DNA of 40,170 nucleotides. Origin: Colwellia sp. E2M01 (lineage in GTDB: Bacteria; Pseudomonadota; Gammaproteobacteria; Enterobacterales; Alteromonadaceae). Positions 34,301 through 40,170 of the stretch are shown one piece after another. The notes under the pieces were generated by a model. That model had not been told where the DNA came from and did no database searches. It saw only the letters and a list, made by a program, of their open reading frames with translations. Made by a program: the position numbers and the translations under genes. Within the stretch, counting starts at the first letter, position 1. The number at the start of each line of letters is the position of its first letter. Location: assembly GCF_018860585.1 (NCBI RefSeq), contig NZ_JAHKPR010000039.1, positions 1-40,170 on the forward strand, given 5' to 3'.

Positions 34301-34320
34301 TCTCTTTTTTTGCAAATCGA

Positions 34321-34356
34321 AGCGGCATTATACAGATAAATCTACATAATGCCACT
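34321..34356 (-). promoter_or_regulatory. Alpha-operon promoter inside a 36-bp dyad
   Basis: A minus-strand -10 TATAAT (34332-34327) lies 17 bases from the -35-like GTGGCA (34355-34350), about 100 bases before rpsM. The same bases form an imperfect 36-bp palindrome centred at 34338.5, with 14 of 18 positions symmetrical; the mismatches are mostly G-T pairs in RNA. Confidence 0.65.
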
Positions 34357-34385
34357 GCTAAAAGATTTTAGGTTAAAAGCTAAGC

Positions 34386-34499
34386 TTAACCTTGTCTTTG
34401 TTTGTGCTTTGGTTCAACACAAAGAACGCGAATAACGCCTTTACGCTTAACCACTTTACAGTTACGACAAATCTTTTTTACGGATGCACGTACTTTCAT
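34386..34499 (-). CDS. rpmJ: 50S ribosomal protein L36
   Basis: A 37-aa protein encoded between secY and rpsM. The translation runs [20 protein letters not shown], then [17 protein letters not shown]. It is the zinc-binding form, with ligands Cys11, Cys14, Cys27 and His32. Last gene of the spc operon, 30 bp after secY, and upstream of the alpha promoter. Confidence 0.97.
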   Translation of the reverse strand: MKVRASVKKICRNCKVVKRKGVIRVLCVEPKHKQRQG

Positions 34500-34529
34500 T
34501 TTATACTCCGTTAACTAAATCAACTCGGT

Positions 34530-35867
34530 CTAACGACCGTAGCCTTTTAAGTTCGCTTTTTTAAGTACATTGTCATATTGATGAGACATCATATGCGTTT
34601 GTACCTGTGCCATAAAATCCATAATCACAACCACGATAATCAATAAAGATGTACCGCCGAAATAGAACTGAACGTCCCATGCCATGATCATAAACTGTGG
34701 AACCAAACAGACAAAGGTAATATACGCTGCACCACATAGGGTTAAACGTGTCATAACTTTATCAATGTATTTGGATGTTTGTTCACCCGGACGAATCCCT
34801 GGAATGAATGCACCTGACTTTTTCAAGTTATCTGCTGTTTCACGCGGATTGAAAACAAGAGCCGTGTAAAAGAAACAGAAAAATATAATTGCTGCCGCTA
34901 ACATCATTACGTACAAAGGTTGCCCTGGCGACATTGCCTGAGATACACCTTGTAAAAAATCAGCTACGGGGCCGTCACCTTGACCAAACCAGCTCGCAAG
35001 CGTGCCTGGAAACAAGATAAGACTTGAGGCAAAGATAGGCGGAATAACACCCGCCATATTCACTTTCAAAGGTAAATGTGTACTTTGCGCGGCAAACACC
35101 TTACGGCCTTGCTGACGCTTAGCGTAGTTCACAACAATACGTCGTTGACCACGTTCCACAAATACTACTAAGTAAGTTACTGCAAATACCACAACGCCTA
35201 TAAGCAATAATACTAATAAGTGTATTTCACCTTGACGCGCCATTTCAGCTGTTTGACCAACTGCGGATGGCATGCCAGCAACAATACCAGCAAAAATGAT
35301 AATTGATATACCATTACCAATACCACGTTCAGTAATTTGCTCACCTAACCACATTAAAAACATGGTACCGGTAATCAAACTAATTACAGCAGTAAAATAG
35401 AAACCAAAACCTGGATCAATAACAAGGCCTTGCATCATATCTGGTAAACTTCTGGCAATCGCTATCGATTGTACTGTTGCTAGAACTAAAGTGCCGTAGC
35501 GTGTGTATTGACTGATTTTACGACGTCCAGCTTCACCTTCTTTTTTCAACTCTGCCATTGCCGGGTGCATAACCGTAAGCAATTGCATAATGATTGAAGC
35601 TGAGATGTACGGCATAATACCTAAAGCCAATACTGAGGCTCGCTCAAGTGCACCACCAGAGAACATGTTAAACATTTCTACAATGGTGCCCTTTTGTTGT
35701 TCAAAGAACTGAGCTAATACAGCGGCGTCAATACCAGGGATTGGCACAAAAGACCCTAAACGAAGCACAACTAAGGCAACGAATACGAACCATAATCTTT
35801 GTTTCAGCTCAGACAAACCGCCTGCGCCTTTACTACCTTGTTGGGTAGCCATTCCTGGTGTAGCCAT
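34530..35867 (-). CDS. secY: Protein translocase subunit SecY
   Basis: Central pore of the Sec translocon, 445 aa (E. coli 443), with ten membrane helices. The N-terminal [20 protein letters not shown], the IPGIDAAVL plug region, [20 protein letters not shown] and [22 protein letters not shown] are characteristic. ATG 35867 is chosen because the in-frame ATG five codons later has an AGGA with no spacing. The gene is 6 bp after rplO, as in other spc operons. Confidence 0.98.
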   Translation of the reverse strand: MATPGMATQQGSKGAGGLSELKQRLWFVFVALVVLRLGSFVPIPGIDAAVLAQFFEQQKGTIVEMFNMFSGGALERASVLALGIMPYISASIIMQLLTVMHPAMAELKKEGEAGRRKISQYTRYGTLVLATVQSIAIARSLPDMMQGLVIDPGFGFYFTAVISLITGTMFLMWLGEQITERGIGNGISIIIFAGIVAGMPSAVGQTAEMARQGEIHLLVLLLIGVVVFAVTYLVVFVERGQRRIVVNYAKRQQGRKVFAAQSTHLPLKVNMAGVIPPIFASSLILFPGTLASWFGQGDGPVADFLQGVSQAMSPGQPLYVMMLAAAIIFFCFFYTALVFNPRETADNLKKSGAFIPGIRPGEQTSKYIDKVMTRLTLCGAAYITFVCLVPQFMIMAWDVQFYFGGTSLLIIVVVIMDFMAQVQTHMMSHQYDNVLKKANLKGYGR

Positions 35868-35873
35868 TGTATA

Positions 35874-36308
35874 TTATTCCTCTACTTTGCCACCAGCAGC
35901 TTCAATAGCTGCTTGTGCGCCTTTAGTTACTGCAATACCACGTAAAGTAATCGGACGAGTAATTTCGCCTGATAACATAACTTTAACAGCTACGATATTA
36001 CGAGTTATTAAGCCAGCGTCTTTAAGTGCGTGAATATCCACAACATCACCAGAAACTAGGTTTAATTCATGTAAACGTACTTCAGCGCGAACTAAAGATT
36101 TACGTGAAGTAAAACCAAATTTAGGTAAACGTTGTTTCAATGGCATCTGACCACCTTCAAAACCTGGACGTACACTACCGCCAGAACGAGACTTCTGACC
36201 TTTGTGACCACGACCACCAGTTTTACCGATGCCTGAACCAATACCACGACCACAGCGTTTTTTAGCTTTGTGCGATCCCGGTGCAGGAGATAAAGTATTT
36301 AAATGCAT
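35874..36308 (-). CDS. rplO: 50S ribosomal protein L15
   Basis: Protein of 144 aa, the same as E. coli. The N-terminal basic, glycine-rich extension ([20 protein letters not shown]) is typical, as are [18 protein letters not shown] and the C-terminal [12 protein letters not shown]. The gene is 2 bp after rpmD. Confidence 0.98.
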   Translation of the reverse strand: MHLNTLSPAPGSHKAKKRCGRGIGSGIGKTGGRGHKGQKSRSGGSVRPGFEGGQMPLKQRLPKFGFTSRKSLVRAEVRLHELNLVSGDVVDIHALKDAGLITRNIVAVKVMLSGEITRPITLRGIAVTKGAQAAIEAAGGKVEE

Positions 36309-36310
36309 AA

Positions 36311-36490
36311 TTAATCCTCCACCTTAACCATATAATAAACCTTGTTGATCATACCACGTACAGATGGAGTATCTTCTAACTCAACTGTATGATTGATACG
36401 ACGTAGACCAAGGCCTTTTAATGTAGCTCTATGCTTCGGTAAACGACCGATAGAACTTTTTATTTGAGTTACTTTAACTGTTTTAGACAT
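36311..36490 (-). CDS. rpmD: 50S ribosomal protein L30
   Basis: Protein of 59 aa from ATG 36490 ([20 protein letters not shown]), the same length as E. coli. A TTG at 36496 would add two residues and is unlikely. L30 core [22 protein letters not shown] is intact. The start is 6 bases after the rpsE stop. Confidence 0.97.
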   Translation of the reverse strand: MSKTVKVTQIKSSIGRLPKHRATLKGLGLRRINHTVELEDTPSVRGMINKVYYMVKVED

Positions 36491-36496
36491 GCTCAA

Positions 36497-37006
36497 TTAC
36501 CCCAAAATGTCTGCAACGCTTTTGCCACGTTTAGCTGCAACTGCTTTTGGTGAATGCATATTCACTAAAGCTGAAACAGTAGCGCGAACTACGTTGATTG
36601 GGTTAGTAGAACCGTATGCTTTTGACAATACGTTCTGAACGCCTGCAACTTCAAGTACTGCACGCATCGCGCCACCGGCGATGATACCTGTACCTTCAGA
36701 AGCTGGTTGCATGTAAACTTTAGAGCCAGAGTGCTTGCCCGTAATAACATGCTGAAGAGTAGTACCCTTCAGGTCAACGTTTACGATGTTACGGTGTGCT
36801 TTTTCCATTGCTTTTTGAATAGCAGCAGGCACTTCACGTGCTTTACCGTAGCCAAAACCAACACGACCGTTACCGTCACCAACTACTGTTAGTGCAGTAA
36901 AACTGAAAATGCGACCACCTTTAACCACTTTTGAAACGCGGTTAACGGCGATTAGCTTTTCAGCCATATCACTTTGTTGTGAGTTTTCTTGATTATGATT
37001 AGCCAT
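36497..37006 (-). CDS. rpsE: 30S ribosomal protein S5
   Basis: Protein of 169 aa from ATG 37006, preceded by AGGGG; a TTG at 37012 is discounted. [37 protein letters not shown] and [18 protein letters not shown] are diagnostic. The first ~15 residues are Asn/Gln-rich, unlike E. coli but of similar length. S5 helps decoding accuracy and mRNA helicase function of the 30S. Confidence 0.98.
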   Translation of the reverse strand: MANHNQENSQQSDMAEKLIAVNRVSKVVKGGRIFSFTALTVVGDGNGRVGFGYGKAREVPAAIQKAMEKAHRNIVNVDLKGTTLQHVITGKHSGSKVYMQPASEGTGIIAGGAMRAVLEVAGVQNVLSKAYGSTNPINVVRATVSALVNMHSPKAVAAKRGKSVADILG

Positions 37007-37015
37007 TATCAACCC

Positions 37016-37369
37016 CTAGAATTGAAGACCAGCTTCACGAGCTGCTTCTGCTAACGCTTTTACGCGACCATGGTAAAGGAAACCAGAGCGATCAAAAGCT
37101 ATCTTAGAGATACCTTTTGCTACAGCACGTTCAGCGATTGCTTTACCTACTGCAGTTGCTGCTGCAACATTACCTGTGTTTTCAATTTGAGCTGCTACTT
37201 CTTTGTCTAAAGTAGATGCAGATGCAATTACTTCAGATCCTGTAGGAGCGATCAATTGAGCGTAAATGTGACGAGGAGTACGGAATATAACTAAACGATT
37301 CGCACCCAACTCGCTAATTTTTGCACGAGCGCGTTTAGCGCGGCGCAAACGAGATGTTTTCTTATCCAT
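37016..37369 (-). CDS. rplR: 50S ribosomal protein L18
   Basis: Protein of 117 aa, the same as E. coli: [36 protein letters not shown], then [19 protein letters not shown]. Binds 5S rRNA with L5. The gene is 9 bp after rplF and 9 bp before the rpsE ATG. Confidence 0.98.
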   Translation of the reverse strand: MDKKTSRLRRAKRARAKISELGANRLVIFRTPRHIYAQLIAPTGSEVIASASTLDKEVAAQIENTGNVAAATAVGKAIAERAVAKGISKIAFDRSGFLYHGRVKALAEAAREAGLQF

Positions 37370-37378
37370 AGTATTACC

Positions 37379-37912
37379 CTACTTCTTCTTAGCTTCTTTA
37401 CGACGAACGTATTCATCAGAATAACGAACACCTTTACCTTTGTAAGGCTCAGGTTTACGGTATGCACGAATGTTCGCTGCGGTTTGACCAACTAAATGCT
37501 TATCACAACTTTTCAGTGTAATTTCAGTTTGGCTAGGGGTTTCACAAGTTACTCCATCAGGAATAGCATGGCTGATTGGGTGTGAAAAACCTAAAGATAA
37601 GTCTAAAGACTTGCCTGCAGCTTTTGCACGGTAACCAACACCTTGTAAAATCAATTTCTTTTCAAAACCTTTACTAACACCTTCAACCATATTATTGATT
37701 AAAGCGCGTGCAGTACCGGCTTGAGCCCATGCATTTCTATCATCGCATGCGACTGTAGTTTTGATTTCGTTCTCTTCATGAGAAACAGCAACAAAACTAT
37801 GAATCGTACGTGATAATTCACCTACTGGACCTTTAACTGTAATATCTTGACCTGATAACGTTACGGTAACGCCAGCAGGAACAACGACAGGTGCTTTTGC
37901 AACACGAGACAT
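37379..37912 (-). CDS. rplF: 50S ribosomal protein L6
   Basis: Protein of 177 aa, the same as E. coli, with two repeated alpha/beta domains. [39 protein letters not shown] and [20 protein letters not shown] are diagnostic. It lies near the sarcin-ricin loop region of the 50S. The gene is 10 bp after rpsH. Confidence 0.98.
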   Translation of the reverse strand: MSRVAKAPVVVPAGVTVTLSGQDITVKGPVGELSRTIHSFVAVSHEENEIKTTVACDDRNAWAQAGTARALINNMVEGVSKGFEKKLILQGVGYRAKAAGKSLDLSLGFSHPISHAIPDGVTCETPSQTEITLKSCDKHLVGQTAANIRAYRKPEPYKGKGVRYSDEYVRRKEAKKK

Positions 37913-37922
37913 ATTATTCTCC

Positions 37923-38312
37923 TTACTCTACGAAACCAAGAACTTCACCGCCAATACCCGCAGAGCGAGCAGCACGATCCGTCATCAAACCTTTAGAAGT
38001 CGAAATGATCGCAATACCCATACCAGCAAGAACTTTAGGAAGTTCGTCACAGCTTTTGTATATACGAAGACCTGGACGTGAAACACGTTTGATCTTTTCA
38101 ATTACTTCTTTACCTTCAAAATACTTCAACGTTACAGCTAACTCAGGCTTAACATCGCCTGATACTGAATAATCTGAAATATAACCTTCTTCTTTAAGCA
38201 AGTTAGCAATTGCAACTTTAACTTTTGAAGATGGCATTTGTACTGCAACTTTTGCTGCAGATTGACCGTTGCGGATGCGTGTAAACATGTCCGCGATAGG
38301 ATCAGTCATCAT
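37923..38312 (-). CDS. rpsH: 30S ribosomal protein S8
   Basis: Protein of 129 aa from ATG 38312 ([20 protein letters not shown]). The open frame starts at ATG 38318, but that is only three bases from GGGAG, while 38312 is nine. [20 protein letters not shown] and the C-terminal [20 protein letters not shown] are typical. In E. coli S8 represses the spc operon by binding near the rplE start; I could not demonstrate the matching RNA fold here. Confidence 0.97.
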   Translation of the reverse strand: MMTDPIADMFTRIRNGQSAAKVAVQMPSSKVKVAIANLLKEEGYISDYSVSGDVKPELAVTLKYFEGKEVIEKIKRVSRPGLRIYKSCDELPKVLAGMGIAIISTSKGLMTDRAARSAGIGGEVLGFVE

Positions 38313-38331
38313 AACCATTTACTCCCGTGAA

Positions 38332-38637
38332 TTACCAACTAGCTTTCTTAAGACCTGGAACTTCACCACGCATCATAGTTTCGCGTAATTTAATACGGCT
38401 TAAACCAAATTTACGTAAGAAACCATGTGGGCGACCTGTAACATTACAACGATTACGTTGACGGCTACGGCTCGAATCACGAGGTAAACTTTGAAGTTTC
38501 AATACAGCATCCCAGCGTTCTTCATCAGAAGAATTAACACTAGAGATGATTGCTTTTAATGCAGCACGCTTTTCAGCATATTGTGCTACTAACTTAGTTC
38601 TTTTAGCTTCACGAGCTTTCATTGACGTTTTAGCCAT
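38332..38637 (-). CDS. rpsN: 30S ribosomal protein S14
   Basis: Protein of 101 aa from ATG 38637 ([20 protein letters not shown]), the same as E. coli; the upstream part of the frame overlaps rplE and is discarded. It is the long form without a CxxC zinc knuckle. The C-terminal [24 protein letters not shown] segment and PGLKKASW are typical. Starts 4 bases after the rplE stop. Confidence 0.97.
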   Translation of the reverse strand: MAKTSMKAREAKRTKLVAQYAEKRAALKAIISSVNSSDEERWDAVLKLQSLPRDSSRSRQRNRCNVTGRPHGFLRKFGLSRIKLRETMMRGEVPGLKKASW

Positions 38638-38641
38638 AACT

Positions 38642-39187
38642 CTACACCTTCTTCTTGAACGGGAAATCAAAGGCAGACAATAAAGCTAGTCCTTCTTCGT
38701 TATCTTTCGCGCTAGTAGTAATAGTGATATCTAAGCCGCGAATCTTGTCGATTTTATCGTACTGGATTTCTGGGAAGATAATTTGCTCACGAACGCCCAT
38801 GCTATAGTTACCGCGACCGTCGAATGACTTAGGATTTAAGCCACGGAAGTCACGGATACGAGGGATAGAAATAGAGATTAAACGCTCTAAAAATTCCCAC
38901 ATACGCTCGCCGCGTAGAGTTACTTTTGTACCTATAGGGTAGCCTTCACGAATTTTGAAGCCCGCAACTGATTTGCGTGCTACTGTCGTGACCGGCTTTT
39001 GCCCTGAGATTGCAGTAAGATCATTCGTGGCGTGTTCTAATACTTTTTTATCAGCAATAGCTTCACCAACACCCATGTTCAGGGTGATCTTTTCAATCCG
39101 AGGGACTTGCATGACACTCTTATAACCAAATTGCTTTTGCAATTCAGCTACAACTGTATCTTTATATAAATCATGCAGTTTCGCCAT
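38642..39187 (-). CDS. rplE: 50S ribosomal protein L5
   Basis: Protein of 181 aa (E. coli 179). [55 protein letters not shown] and [20 protein letters not shown] are diagnostic. Binds 5S rRNA. GGAG precedes the ATG. The first codons are very close to those of E. coli rplE, where S8 binds the mRNA. Confidence 0.98.
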   Translation of the reverse strand: MAKLHDLYKDTVVAELQKQFGYKSVMQVPRIEKITLNMGVGEAIADKKVLEHATNDLTAISGQKPVTTVARKSVAGFKIREGYPIGTKVTLRGERMWEFLERLISISIPRIRDFRGLNPKSFDGRGNYSMGVREQIIFPEIQYDKIDKIRGLDITITTSAKDNEEGLALLSAFDFPFKKKV

Positions 39188-39200
39188 CGTTTACTCCAAT

Positions 39201-39515
39201 TTAAATTAATTCGTTACTAGATTTGAAAAAACGTACTTTTTTGCCGTCTTCAATTCTAAAACCAACACGATCTGCTTTACCCGTTGCTGGGTTAACAATC
39301 GCTACGTTGGAAACCTGTAAAGGTGCTTCTTTTTCAACAATGCCACCAGGCTGCTGTAACTGAGGTACAGGCTTAGTGTGCTTTTTGATTAAGTTAACGC
39401 CTTCAACTATTACTTTACCAGCTTCAACAAGAACTTTAGTGACTTTACCAGTCTTACCCTTGTCTTTACCTGCAAGTATAATTACTTCATCATCACGACG
39501 AATCTTAGATGCCAT
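39201..39515 (-). CDS. rplX: 50S ribosomal protein L24
   Basis: Protein of 104 aa, the same as E. coli, with the KOW motif ([20 protein letters not shown]) and [20 protein letters not shown]. An early assembly protein of the 50S. AAGGAG lies 8 bases before the ATG. Confidence 0.98.
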   Translation of the reverse strand: MASKIRRDDEVIILAGKDKGKTGKVTKVLVEAGKVIVEGVNLIKKHTKPVPQLQQPGGIVEKEAPLQVSNVAIVNPATGKADRVGFRIEDGKKVRFFKSSNELI

Positions 39516-39527
39516 TATCGTGACTCC

Positions 39528-39896
39528 TTATAGTACTTCTGGTGCTAATGATACGATTTTCATAAATTTTTCATTACGAAGTTCACGTGTCACAGGCCCG
39601 AAAATACGAGTACCAATTGGTTGCATGTTAGCATTTAACATTACAGCCGCGTTTTCATCGAAACGGATAGCAGAACCATCTGTACGACGAACACCCTTCT
39701 TAGTGCGCACCACTACCGCAGTGTGAACATCACCTTTTTTTACTTTACCGCGAGGACTTGCTTCCTTTACGGCAACTTTGATGATATCACCAATGCGTGC
39801 ATAGCGACGGTGCGAGCCACCAAGAACCTTTATACATTGAACACGCTTAGCGCCACTGTTATCAGCAACATTCAGCTGTGATTGCATTTGGATCAT
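39528..39896 (-). CDS. rplN: 50S ribosomal protein L14
   Basis: Protein of 122 aa (E. coli 123): [40 protein letters not shown] and [20 protein letters not shown] are diagnostic. First gene of the spc operon; its promoter lies in the 170 bp upstream. GGAG precedes the ATG. Confidence 0.98.
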   Translation of the reverse strand: MIQMQSQLNVADNSGAKRVQCIKVLGGSHRRYARIGDIIKVAVKEASPRGKVKKGDVHTAVVVRTKKGVRRTDGSAIRFDENAAVMLNANMQPIGTRIFGPVTRELRNEKFMKIVSLAPEVL

Positions 39897-40075
39897 TGAC
39901 TTTTTGCTCCATTGTTATCTTTTTTCCTTCCTTACATTTAATAAAAAAACATAAGAAAACAATAAGATAAATTTATAATTCAAGGCCAGAAATTGACCCG
40001 TCACTGCCTTTTTAAAGACCCCCACCAACTTTGTTCAGCACTTAAAAGTGACAACTCAAACTTAATGGGCGCGAG

Positions 40076-40084
40076 ATTATAACA
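40076..40084 (-). promoter_or_regulatory. spc-operon promoter (extended -10)
   Basis: Minus-strand TGTTATAAT places a perfect TATAAT at 40081-40076 behind a TG element, with no good -35. The next bases are the GC-rich discriminator CTCGCGCCC, typical of ppGpp-controlled ribosomal promoters. The predicted leader is about 170 bases to the rplN ATG. Confidence 0.7.
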
Positions 40085-40132
40085 CCGCTTAATCAAAAGA
40101 GATAGTTAAATTAATTAAAAAATGAACAGTGC

Positions 40133-40170
40133 GAATTATACCAATTTGATTAAGTTCTTTCCCACTCAGC
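40133..40170 (+). repeat. Possible end of a third ATACCAA-type repeat
   Basis: GAATTATACCAATTTGATTAAG resembles the outer end of repeat copy 2 (TTATACCAACCCAGATAAG) and runs off the window, so membership is uncertain. On the minus strand it creates GGTATAAT, a potential extra -10 for the spc operon. Confidence 0.35.

Noticed and set aside
37291..37491. Minus-strand open frame spanning the rplF/rplR junction
   Set aside because: It is out of frame with two certain ribosomal protein genes.

Overview
The window looks like a low-GC marine gammaproteobacterium of the Alteromonadales, most like Colwellia or Thalassotalea. The basis is E. coli-like ribosomal, SecY and RpoA proteins, a DUF3802-type gene and a maoP gene next to argD/speD/tpiA, AT-rich spacers, and dispersed repeats ending in ATACCAA. 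This placement rests on recognition of protein families, not on a database search.

Region 1 (1-6335) is housekeeping: pabA, an HDOD signalling protein, argD/astC, a DUF3802-type small protein, speD and tpiA on the + strand. Convergent to these is maoP (DUF413). Clear hairpin terminators follow the HDOD gene, argD and tpiA; the tpiA terminator also serves maoP.

Region 2 (6336-23212) is a long, tightly packed minus-strand cluster and the most interesting part of the window. In order of transcription it encodes: a cytochrome-like lipoprotein with a hydrazine-synthase-alpha-like layout; an SH3-domain protein and a second protein that both look like outer-membrane barrels; a TlpA-like thioredoxin; a DUF4266 lipoprotein ending in GGGGCGCN; a DUF3570 barrel; a small coiled-coil periplasmic protein; three TPR proteins; a small exported protein; and ExbB, two ExbD-like proteins and a TonB-like protein with an AgmX/PglI-type C-terminus. 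I read this as a proton-driven trans-envelope machine that resembles the Agl/Glt machinery of Myxococcus in its parts, joined to an extracytoplasmic redox module. One ExbD has Asn where the proton-carrying Asp is expected; the other keeps Asp.

Region 3 (23418-28909) is a divergent + strand operon: a DUF1588-like CxxCH protein, a LamG lipoprotein with two CxxCH motifs, and a Tat-exported DUF1501-like protein. It shares a 205-bp divergent control region, containing a perfect inverted repeat, with the cytochrome-like lipoprotein gene. Region 4 (29058-31028) carries apbE (FAD:protein FMN transferase) and prkB on the minus strand.

Region 5 (31295-40170) is the spc and alpha ribosomal operons on the minus strand in the E. 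coli order: rplN-rplX-rplE-rpsN-rpsH-rplF-rplR-rpsE-rpmD-rplO-secY-rpmJ, then rpsM-rpsK-rpsD-rpoA-rplQ. Promoters are visible upstream of rplN and rpsM, an S4-type leader precedes rpsM, and a terminator follows rplQ. No rpsQ lies within the 274 bp upstream of rplN. Two diverged copies of one dispersed repeat (about 6467-6655 and 31121-31282), in opposite orientation, bracket the envelope/redox region. No tRNA, rRNA, CRISPR array or transposase was seen.
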